Shown here piece after piece: positions 1 through 11,600 of a stretch of DNA of 64,000 nt (positions within the stretch are counted from its first letter, which is position 1; every line of letters starts with the position of its first letter). Under the pieces are notes generated by a model. The model was not told the origin of the DNA, made no database searches, and worked only from the letters and a program-made list of their open reading frames with translations. Source of the DNA: Caenorhabditis remanei (lineage: Eukaryota > Nematoda > Chromadorea > Rhabditida > Rhabditidae); assembly GCF_010183535.1 (NCBI RefSeq), contig NC_071329.1:8804001-8868000 (forward strand), written 5' to 3'. The position numbers were made by a program, and so were the translations under genes.

Positions 1-126
1 CTAGTGGGTTCAACCTTCGAGGGTAACAATAAGTTCACCGTTGTATATTTTAATAATACGTAAGAAAGTCTACAAGTTAGACGATATCAGTTGTGGAAAT
101 AATGATGGATTATTATTTCCACGACA
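1..126. repeat. Left copy of 126-bp direct repeat (LTR-like)
   Basis: This block is identical to 1421-1546. It contains a near-terminal palindrome at about 94-123, whose arms GTGGAAATAAT and ATTATTTCCAC could fold. The right copy is preceded by TGTCATTCGG and both end in CACGACA, so the unit could be read as a short LTR with TG...CA ends. The left copy is cut by the window edge, so its true start and target-site duplication cannot be seen. A purine run follows at about 127-147. I see no reverse transcriptase or integrase between the copies. Confidence 0.8.
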
Positions 127-1420
127 CTGGGGGGAGGGAATAGAACTTCCATAGTGGTAGCATAATGGAAGTTCGTCCCATTTTCTCTTCAAAATAGAGT
201 TTTTCTCGACAAGACGAGGGTTAGGTTGGAATCAGAATGGAAATTGTCGAAGTAGTCGCTTGAATCGATTGGAACTGAGTTTGATTTGTGTTTCTTCCTT
301 CTATTTGAGTTTTCCTTCATGTTCTGGTATTATGACCAAGATCACGAGTTGATCAGATATTTGTATACTCTGTAGTTGATAGTTCTTATGTAGGTGTTCG
401 GTTATTGATGACTGCAATATCCGAGCCTTTTACTGATTTTGTGAGGTCCTTTTATCGGAGAACACTTGCGGAAGTTGTACTGTAGCCTTCCTTGTCAGTT
501 GCAAAGTGCTCCTGGTCCGTCTATCTTTCTTCTTTGCTGTTCCACTACTTTGGGCCCTTTCATGAAACCACAAATAGGATTGATTTTCGAAACCATCCTC
601 AGAATGTCATCAGTGCGATGTTTCGGTGGAGTTTTCCAGGTGCCATGATGTGAGACATACGATACATCCCCTGGATCTTCGCTGCCCGATTTCTGACTGT
701 TTTGAGTATCATCGCACTGTGATTATCACCGATTGTGTATTGTTTTTTTTAGGGAATTATAAAACCATTTATTTACATGGTGAGAATCAACAACTAAGAG
801 TTCTCTACATCTTATATAGGCAGAGCAACAATTTTGCTTTACTATAGCTTTCTTTGAGTAAGATTTGCTTTGCTATGCGATTGGATATAGCTTCTCTACG
901 ATAAGAGTGATGTATCCTTCGAGTAAGGTGATCAGAAGTTTGATTTGAATATACCGTGCTCACGTTCGAATAACGCGGCTTTAGTTGAATTGGTTCCGAG
1001 CCCTGCATTCTCTCACCCCACCAAAGTTCGACTAACTCTGGTCGATGCACCATGTTGAGAAGGTTTATAGGGTTGGTGAACCCAAACCACCTCAATGAGT
1101 GAGAGAGACAATGACTTAGGAAACAAGACAACATTTAATACAAACGGTTTATTATCGTACTCCCAAAGGTCGAGCACCTTGGTTAGAGAGTTCTTGGATC
1201 CGGTGCCATTGTTGCAGTTGTTGGGAGCACGTCCTCTTGATGGTGTAGAACTTCCGGTAGGCGAGTAACTTCTGACGGTCGATCGGTGGATGGCTAACTT
1301 CCGATGCTAACTTCCGATAGTAATTTCCCGATACTAATTGATTGCAAATCAATAGCTTACATCGACAGTGACACGTAGCAAAGGTCGTCCAGAAGTGGGT
1401 ATGTCGCACGTGTCATTCGG
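127..1420. mobile_element. Spacer between the two direct repeats; possible non-autonomous LTR element
   Basis: This 1.3-kb spacer separates two identical 126-bp repeats. Only short open frames are present on the minus strand (about 805-1134 and 1152-1409), and neither resembles a known retroelement protein to me. A small non-autonomous LTR (TRIM-like) element or one and a bit copies of a 1420-bp tandem repeat are both possible. The identity of the repeats suggests a recent event. Confidence 0.4.
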
Positions 1421-1546
1421 CTAGTGGGTTCAACCTTCGAGGGTAACAATAAGTTCACCGTTGTATATTTTAATAATACGTAAGAAAGTCTACAAGTTAG
1501 ACGATATCAGTTGTGGAAATAATGATGGATTATTATTTCCACGACA
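1421..1546. repeat. Right copy of 126-bp direct repeat (LTR-like)
   Basis: Base-for-base repeat of 1-126, including the internal hairpin at about 1514-1543. TGTCATTCGG precedes it at 1411, giving a possible full LTR of about 136 bp. Flanking sequence diverges at once after 1546. Confidence 0.8.
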
Positions 1547-4500
1547 ACTACCCAAACAATTATTTTCAATCCAATTCCAAATCCATTCCATGTTTCCTTT
1601 TCTTCCCTAAACCTCCTTGTTTTATGAGTCTATTACTTCTCCAAAAACGAATAATACAAATTGATAAATGACGTGTCGACACGTTGTTTCCGGTGACCAG
1701 ATATAGATTAAATTAGGAATCTTGGATTGGGTCGAGTTGAAAAATAAAGAAGACGGAGAAGTACTTGAATCAATTATTCATGCTTCCTCCTTATATAATT
1801 ATCAGTGAATCCAAAAGAGAGAAGACGTCCTTCGAGATAAGTTATTCAAGTCTGCGGAAATGACGAGAGGAGGACATTCCTCGAATGAGAAGTATTCCGG
1901 AACTATCGGGATCATCACTTGACACGTTCAATTGATTCCAGCGTACTCTTTGTGACTTGTAAAAGAAATATTCAAATGAGAAGAACGCCTCTTTTCTCAG
2001 TTTTGTTGTTCTTTTCTTTTAGCACATTCACTGCGTTCCGAAGAAGAAGGAGTGAGTGACAGATGAAGAATTAGAAGGAGACAAAACACACCTCAAACTT
2101 TTTATGCTTGAATTCTTTAGAAAAAAATAACAAAAAGATAAAGAAAACCTCAAAAAGAGAAGGTTTTTTGCAAAATGTTTAAACCGTTCTCTATTTAGAC
2201 ATATCAGAATAGGTTTTCTCTCCGTTTCAGTTCTCTGAAACCTACATCACATTTATCTGCAAAAAACTGAAACCAGGAAGGGATTCTTTTCCTCTCATTT
2301 GTTATCCAGTGCAAAATATGTAAATTCATCCATTTGATCTCCCTTTACCCCCGGTCTTCTTTTATTCCTCCTACCAACTTTCTTCAGTTTCAAAATTATT
2401 ATTATGAGGTCTACATCCCGACCCCCTTCCTATCCGACCGCCCCCAAAATCATCTAAATTCAATTTTCAAAGTGTCACACATATTCTCTTTCCTTTCTTT
2501 CCAAACCAAACCAGACCCAGTCACCAACACAAATTTATGATATGATTCTAGTTAGGGCTGTGTTTCTGCATAACGAACTTTGTCTTCGAATCCACCCACA
2601 TCAACCGGAAGAAGTAGAAAACATCACCTTTTGTTTGTGTTATGAGTATTCTTTTTTTTGCCCTCTGCCCTTCTATAAACTACGAAAGGTTTCGTGATCT
2701 TCTCAAGTTTCTGTGTAGTATTTTATGTCAGTTCTGGATCAGAGGCTCGGTGTTCCTTTATAAAGGTTCTAAACTTCGTGCGGAAAAAGGTAGATTAATA
2801 GAGCCCAAAAAGTGCTCCTGTTTTTGATTTTTTAGTCAAGATCTCAAATTTTGTAGTAGATACTGATGTTTGTGTTGCCTCAAATTCCTTCGAATACTTT
2901 TATACAGTTTTGATATTTCTTTTAGAAACTTTTGTGCACGAACATCTTCAGAAAGCTAATAGCAAGATTCACTATTTCATAAAACGGTTTCAATTACAAT
3001 GGCAATACTAACTTTCGTAAAATAAAACAGCTGCTGGTTCTGAAAACTTCTCAACTCTCAGATCTCCGTTTTTTTCGAGAAATTCGTGTTCCTCCACGTG
3101 ATTCCTTAATTTTCCACCGTGCTCACCATCACATCACTTTCTAATTTTCTCATCTCATTCGTGTTCATCCCATTTTTTCCGTGTTTAGTTGAGTATCGAA
3201 TCGAAGCACAGTAGAAGGAGAGAAGCATAGCTCGTTCGCCTTTTCCCATTGTCACACAAAAACATTTAATGAATAAAATATGACAGTCAACGACACCTCA
3301 GAAGGGCTGAGTAACACTGACAAAAAAGTCTCGGAAAGAATTACTTCTGTTGCGATACTTCGTAGTTTTTTCCTCGTTTGAATGCGGAGGATGTTGTTTG
3401 TATTTTCAGAAATTTATATTCTAGTTTCAGAAGTTTCAGACTTCAGCGACTCAGTGTCTTTCTTTTTCGATCTGTATTCCTAAATGACACTTTCTTTATA
3501 ACTGTTCTTTATCAAACCTGGTAAATGAATAGAAAATGGAACATATTTCAATAGATTTCGGAAAAAATGTGCAGGCATCTTTGATATTTTCACTTTGATC
3601 TCTGATTCAGACCTCATGTATCGGATGTGATTATTCATTTTATTTGATTAGGAAATTATGTGATTTTTCGTATTTTGGTGAAAGATGAATTGTCAAAATT
3701 AATGAGATCTGCATTCTGAAACTCTCCTGATTCTAAAAATTACCGTATTTTCAATCTCTCTGAAAATCCGATCTTATCATATCACCACCTAGTCAGATCC
3801 AGATATCAAGTATTTTTCCAATTTCCAGCTTCCTACTACCCTCCAACACCTGAATCAATGATTTTATTTGATTCGCATTAGGGTTTCTCCTCCTTCTTTT
3901 TTCCTCCTCGCCCATTTTTTCCGGACGCCACCGGGCATTCCTTGCTCTCTTTCTCCCCACCAACTAGAAACAACAAAAAACAAATCTGTGTGAATATAAT
4001 CGGTCGTCGAGTTGTAAGTGACTGATCCCATGGGGAACATTTCCTTTCTATTGTCCACTCCTTTGGCAACTTTTCTTGCTTCTCCAGGAGTCTCCTAGAT
4101 TGACGTTGAACATGATGAGGTCCTTTCTGCTCTCCTTCCTCCTCCTCCTCTTTTTCTTTTCGCCACACATACATTCCTGTCATTCACATCACTAAATGGG
4201 GGTGGAGTTGTTGGAAGAGAAAAGTGCAAAATGGTCTGCAAGGATTTCTTTGAGAGATCACTTTTATATCCTTTTCAGTTATGGAACAACTTAAAGAGCA
4301 TTTTCTTTTGAATTCGAGATTTGTCAAGCTGTGATAATTACTATTGGTTAGGAAATAGGAAATTGTAATTGATTCCAGATTCAAATATGTCAGGAAGGGA
4401 TATAATCTCTGAGATGAGAATCGAAATTTTACGTTTAGAGATCTATAATTATTTTATTAAATTTAAAAAAAACCGTTCAAGACCACCATATTCAGACATT

Positions 4501-5616
4501 TTGATACCGTACACCATAATTTCGGAACCTTGGATAGCTTTTTCCTAACTTGTTGGTTTTGATCTACCAGTCACAGTTTATTTCCCAAATTATTAGAACC
4601 AGTTTATTATATTCTTTTTCATTAAGTGAGTCTAACGGTGCGGTACGGTTTTCACAACTTTTCTGCACCAAATATTCTTTCCAGTTACGCTAGAGCGCAG
4701 AAGTGAAATACATGAATCACAAATAATATGCTGAATAGCTTTCTGCTCTGATTCTGTTAACTCTATCAAATTCGCCACATCACTTTTATGATATTTCCTT
4801 TTTATTTTTCCAGTTGTCACATTGTGACCTTAGTAACCAAAATAATTCAAAGTATCTGATCTAATCCATTTAATCCGCCCTCTTTCGGGTCTTTGTTTTT
4901 TCTTTCTTCTGACTAATTCCAGTTCAAACCCACCTGTTCCATTTTCGTCGGAAAATTTGTTCTGCAATTTCTTTGTGAATTCATTAGAAGGTCATGGCAT
5001 GAAACTAATAGTTGTAGTAGTAGTAATGTTGCAATTCATCCTTCTTTTTGCTTCTTCTCTTAACTCTTTTTCTTCTTATTTCTCTCATTCCACGATTAGT
5101 TGCTATTTGCATCTTCTAGTCCTCTGCGTCTCTTCTTCTTCCACACTCTCTCCCGCCTCCTTATTCCAATTCCAGATCTAAATGACCCTCACCTGCCCTC
5201 GCAATGGTCATTAATAAAAGCAACACACAAACACAACGTTTCTCCTAAATCTCCTCTGCTCACTCTACCTTTTTCTTCTCTTTTTTCTTCCCTTTTCTCA
5301 GCTTTCTGCCCCACCGAAATCCCATTTATGGAAGCTTTTCTAAGGCGCTCAGGGGTTGAAAATGTGGTGGCTTTTTAATCGTTTTCTCCTACTTTTTTCT
5401 TCTTTTTCATATCTTTTTGTTTCATGAACTTTGGTTCTGTACTCTATATCTCTTTGACCTCATTCATCTCTCAATTGACATCTTTCAGATCCTCTGAATC
5501 AACCCTTGCGTCTTCTGTGGTCTTGCTTTAAAATATTATAGTAGCGCGCGACTCGAAGAAACTCAAAAAAGAAAGAAAACCCAAAAATGTTAATTTTATA
5601 AAATTCTAAAATCAGC
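1547..5616 (+). other. Intergenic region upstream of ptp-3
   Basis: About 4 kb of AT-rich DNA with long CT-rich runs (for example 5100-5300). Short open frames here look like products of the pyrimidine bias and show no domain or splice-supported structure. It presumably holds the promoter of the longest ptp-3 transcript. A splice-acceptor-like AATCAG directly precedes the ATG at 5617 and could be a trans-splice site. I see no RNA gene. Confidence 0.6.
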
Positions 5617-8600
5617 ATGTTCCAATTCAGAAACACAAACTACAGTATGAATCGGATAGCGCGTCATTTGAGAAATGTTGCACGCCGAAAAGGCTCGCTT
5701 CTTCTCGTTCTCCTCATGATAAATACAGTTCTGATAACAGGAACCACAGCAAAAGAAGACGGTAAGTTAGGGGAAGAGGATGAGGATTTCGGGTGGAATG
5801 ATGAAGAACCACCGGATGGTCAGAGTATACAAGATGGTGGTATTCCACTTGTTAGAAAAGAGGAATTCACTAATAATCAGTTGTATGCGGAAGCATATCA
5901 AAGTTATATTCAGGCATTGGCATGTAAGTTTTCGAATGGAAATATTTCAGATCAAGATGATTCAGTTTAATTTTAGTCAGGAATTCATATGACTCATGCT
6001 CTAAATTTTGTAACCCAGCTTGAACTAACTCTTGAATGAATTTTCAGATCCGGCCAGACTAGTAGTCCGTCCAGATTCATCCACGGTAGTAGATGAATCC
6101 AAAATTTCATTTTTCTGCCGAGCGGATGGAAACCCGTTGCCTAGTGTCATCTGGAGGGTCAATGGGAAATCTATATCGGATCATAACAGGTATAACTTTA
6201 AGTTTTTTTTTTTCAATTTTATCCAAAAATATTTTCAGAATATCTATAAAATCATTATCAACTGGACTATCAACTCTCCGATTCGAACGAGTTTCTGTTG
6301 ATGACAATGCTACAGTAGTCTCGTGTTCAGCAGATAATGGAGTTGCCAATCCAGTAGTCGCTGAGGCTTCTCTAACAGTTGTTCCAAGAGATAAACTTCC
6401 ATCTGGATTCCCCCAAATCGAACTTCATCCATCATTGAAATCAGTGGAACAGGGAAAAACTGCATACGTCTCTTGTCGAGTTCGTGGAGATCCTCGAGCG
6501 AAAGTTCTTTGGCTTCGAGATTTGATTCCATTAGATATTCGAGCAGATGGTAGATATTCAGTCAGTACAATCGGGAATCCAGGAGCTCTGATGATTCAAC
6601 ATGCAAGAGAAGAAGATCAGGGAAAATATGAATGCATCGCGAGGAATTCTCTGGGTGTTGCTCATTCGAAAGCAGCCAATCTCTATGTCAAAGGTGAGTT
6701 TTTCGATTTTCTGTAAACTCCGAATTCGCCTTGAATTTCCGGAAACCTAAAAGCTCGAATTTGAAACCTTTTGCATCTGCAACAAAAACCCAATTATCGT
6801 GATGATCTTCTCCTAATTTTTTATTCATTAAAGTTCATTTGGTCCCCTCTTTTTTCTTCTGAATTTTCAAATTTTCTCTCAATTTAAAACCAATCGAAAT
6901 AGCGTCCAAAAACTGTTCAAATTTGCATTAAAATAGGTTCTCTCTATCTATTTCTATCCGTCTCTCTACTCATCTCCAATTTCTTTTTTCTCTTGTTCCG
7001 ATCACATTTGCATTTGTTTGAGCATGTGGCATGATATCTGCGCCCTCCCTCCTGTTGGTCACTTTTATTCGGTCACTTCATCTTCTGTTTCGTGATTTTC
7101 ATGAGAAGAGAAGAGGTGTGATCACAGAGATTTATGACTGTTTTCATCGCATTGCTGTTAGATTTACATTCATTTTTCAAGTTTTACGATCGACATGTTT
7201 CTGTCTTTTATCAAAAGCTTTTGAATGCATTTGTTTCCGGTCTGACTGCTCATTTGAGCGTACTCTTCTGATGTCATTTTTTGGGGTGACATTTGATGTT
7301 TCTAGACGAATTCTGAACTCTTCGAATTGAAACAAAATATGAGCAAAAAGACAGATAGGGATACTGTATTTTCAGATTTGGTTTGAGGAATAATACGATG
7401 TCTCAATCCGAGTTTTGAAATCTCAGTATAGATTATAGACAGTCTCTCGTGAAACTGCAGGTTTATCAAAATCTCTCATCACTTTTCTGGTCAAGCGGAT
7501 TCTCGAAGGTCAACTTTTAAACTACCGAGGCAATAAGTTCCAGATTCTTTCTGAATAGTTTACAGTTCAGTCATGTTTCTCAGGCACTCAACTTTTTAGA
7601 CAAACACTATCCGATTGGAAAAACAGATCAGTGTCCACCGGAGTCAATATCTGGTTTACGATCTTTTCAAATTGAGCAAACACTTGAAACTTTTTGCGAA
7701 TCGAAACATTAAATAATCTGATCCAAAAAAGAGGTTTCAGAATTCAAGGTCTTGAACGTTCTGTCAAAAGATGAACATAATTTCTTCAGAAGATAGTGAT
7801 TCCTGGGTTTATGCCCTGCTAGACTCAATATTTTATAAACTCTTCTCGAAGCCGCCCGTAAAACAAAATCACTATTAAAACGAACATAACAGCTTCCTCG
7901 TCGGACATCCAGACGCCCCATTCTGATGATTTTCCACTCTACACTGTGAGCATCAGCACTTGTAATTGGAGGTCATCTGGAAGATGTCGTTGATCGTCAT
8001 CTAGGCGCCTCCTTCTTCCCGACATGTGTGTTTTATGTGCGGGCACACACAACACCCGATGACCAGCAATTTCTCATTTTTATGACACCCGGCCACAAAT
8101 TTCGATGATTCCTTACTCTTTGGAGCTTGCCTTTTCCCACTCATCGTCTTCTTCTACTGATCATCATCTCATTTCTCATTTCCTTCTTCCAGTACTGTTG
8201 TAAATTCTCGATTCTTTTTCTTCTTTCTGAACAACAATTAAATTAAAATTGCGCGAAATGTTTGCATATGCTAATGGATCTTGACAAGACAGTATATGAA
8301 ATGAAGAGAGACAAACACAGATTATAGTGTTTATGACAGTTTACTTCATTCGGTTCATCATCATCTTCATTTCCTCCTATTCCTTCTTTTTCTTTTTCTC
8401 TTGAAGCCGTGTTTCCGGTGACACATCTGTTCGTGTCACCCGTAAATCAACAAGTTGAACTACCTTTATCCATTGTTTCTCCCACGGATTCCGCCTGTTG
8501 ATTAGATGAATGGTTTCCCATTATTTTGGCACATTCTGAACACTCTAGCCATCATTTTGACATTTTGAATGGGTGTTTTGATTAGTTTTCTGATTACAAT

Positions 8601-11600
8601 GGGATTCTTTCGAGAGTCATTTAGAAGTAGGTCTCGACTATTCTAGAGATATCAAAAATTGTTTTTAGGTTTAGGCCGAATCGTTTTTCTAAATGTTTAT
8701 TTCCAAAACAAAAAAGTTGTCTTATGAAGTTTTCCTGTTTTTGAAAATGTAAACTCATAAAGATGTAGATGGAATACTTATTTGTTTACTTATAGTAGAC
8801 CTCCCATATTCGCTTTTTTTGAAAGGAAAAACCACTGATTCTTCTAAAAAAAAACAACGATTGCTGTGTTACACGAATAAAAACTGAGAGCATCAGAACG
8901 AAATTATAAATCTGTTCACAGTGATGTTCGTTTGAAACAACTTCTCAGAACACTGTCTGATTCCAAATCTGAATGAATTCAGAGCTGTTCTTATCTCACC
9001 AAATTTATTATCCTATTCAAAACGTGCTCTTATCAAAAGTTTGCACTTGTACCTATTCTCAAAACACCATTCTTCAGTATTATCACCTGTCCTCTTTCAC
9101 CTTCTCCGACTCTCTCTGCCAACAAAACACCTCTCAAAGAATCATTAATCAGAGAAAAATGTTGTCACTCATATCTTCCAACAACTCATAATATTGACGA
9201 AGACAAAGTGTCGCTCGTTTTGTTTCTCTTTTCTAAAAACACGAATCTTCTTGAGTTCTAAGTACTTCTTCCAGTTTTCTTTCTTCTTCAACTCGACTCT
9301 TTTTTTCAATTCCAAAAAGATTCAGAATCTCGATAAGTATTTTTTCATCTCCCTTTTTCTCCCTCGAAACGACTTAGAGTTTCGGTCCATAAACTCGTAG
9401 AACATGACCAATTATCTGACTCTCAATCAAATCCTTCCCTCCCTTTTTCTCCTTTTCCATCTTCCACTTGCTCTCTTTTTGCTCTCCACCCCACTTTGTC
9501 ATCCGTGATTGATCCTGCATCCACTCCTATCTATTCATTCATTCTGTTGCAAAAGTTCTTCTTCTTCTCCTTTATGATTTATCTGTCATGTGTGCCCATT
9601 CGCCGCCTCCGTTTCAATATCTTCCTTCTGGAATAGTTTTTTTGGAGACATGATGGAAGACAATGAAGCTGCGGCACGGCGAATAATTAATTTGAAAAAG
9701 AAGAGGAGAGTCGAAACTTTTTTCTTTCTTCTCCGACGAATTCTCAAGAAGTCTTCCGAGTGGAAGAAGTGAAGACCCACTCGTTTTTTCTAGCTTTCCG
9801 CCGTCCCCAAACTCATTTCAAACTTTTCTCTCGGAGTTACTTTCTGTCGAGAGTTCGGTTTAGAGTATTCAAGATTTCCCAGTAGAATTTTTCTGGAAAA
9901 TGTATTATTACTTTAGTTGAAAAGAGCTGAAATATAGTTCAAACTTCTCCTGCCCCTTTTTATGTCCCAGCTGATCTAAGTGACTTGTTCTTAAATTTTC
10001 AAAAAAGTACATTGAAAGTAACCCATCGCAATGTGAAGCTCATCGAGCCTCTTGTGTTCATATTTTACTGTAATTTCTCTCGAATAATACTAATCTTATC
10101 GTCCTATTCCTATACTAAATATACATAATATATCAGCATATTTCCATCTGCCCTTCTCCCCTCCAGAAATCTCTTCAATCGCACGCGTAATCAACCATGC
10201 GTGACTGACTACTATCCATCTGTTCCAAGAATCCACGACCATTTACCTCATTTTTTGGTCCATCCTAATTCTTCCTCACCCCTTCTCTCTTTCTCTCTCC
10301 TTTTTCTTTTCCATACAAATCTGTCCTGTTCACTTCATCTCAATTACAAATTAGTGCAGTACTTCTGGAGAGATAACGTAAAGTGGAGAGAGTGAGGTAC
10401 TTCACAAACGTTTGGAAACATTTGTGCCAGAAGAAGAAAAATGAACAGGCGTGCTTTCTCTCTCTCTCTCGGAAGTCACACGGGAGGGTTTTTGATTGAG
10501 AAAAATTGGTGTGGAGAGGGGAAGAGATTCTGACATTTTATCATTAATTGAGCATCATTAGTCTGTGTCATTGGCCAGAACAAAATCTATCTTTTTCTTC
10601 ATCACTTCTGTTCTTCTCGGTTTTTGAAACATTGCTGGGTCAGCATCTGTGAATCTTTTTTCTGATTTTATAAATTCCATATTGAGTAGTTTCATGTGAT
10701 CTCAATAATCCCTAGCATCCCATCCGTTGCCAAGTATTGAGACTACTACTAAAGTCACACCTCTCCGTTGTTTTTTGTGCTCTCAAAAACTACGAAGCCC
10801 TTCTATTTCTTCCTTTTTTCAACTAACAACACTTTCTTCTTTCCTCCTCAGGAAGGCGGGTGTTCGGTTACTAATTCCCTTTCCATGCTGGACGGAGGAC
10901 CCCTAATTCCTCTTTATTTTCTCAAGTGTATCCGAGATTCTTGTCACAACTACTCGCTTCTTTTTCTACTTCTTCCCTTGTTTCCTACGTATTTAATTCT
11001 TATCTTTTTTCATATTCTAGACAATGAATTAAAACACAAAACACGCTTCGAATGATTCCTTCAATTGTGATATTTCTGTTGGCGGTGGCTGGGAGTTGTT
11101 CCGGTTTTCTCGACAACACCCTACCACTGTATCTCTTCAAAAATCTAGACACCAAAGAAACAAGCACGGTTCAAACGAGTTTGGTTGCTGATAAAGGTTT
11201 CATATTCTGCTGGAATTTGCCTGGAATTTGGTGGTGGGCTAAAATATTCATTTAAAAGTTCTAGACCATCACTAGATCCAGATAAACTCCAAACCTCGAG
11301 CTCCTAATAATAATCAAGATAACTTTCAGTTCGACGTGTACCCCCCTATTTCTCCTATAAATTAGAACGACAGTATGTAGTCGGAGTCGGTGGAAACATC
11401 AATTTGACATGTGTTGCTGTGGGTTACCCGATGCCACGTGTCTTTTGGAAGAAGACTGATCTAAGTGAGTCTTACGGTATGAGAAATAGTTGCAATTGAT
11501 GATTTCAGTGGTCCTTGACGATCCATCGACAGCACCAATCGGAAAGAATGTACTCACGCTGACTCACGTGGAATCCACTGAAAATTTCACATGCGTCGCT

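Noticed and set aside
4957..5378. Two overlapping plus-strand frames rich in S, F and L
   Set aside because: They sit in a CT-rich run, have no splice-supported extension and no domain; composition explains them.
9652..9774. 40-codon frame with KKKRR stretch in ptp-3 intron
   Set aside because: No donor in a useful phase, no signal peptide and no homology; probably chance in a purine-rich patch.
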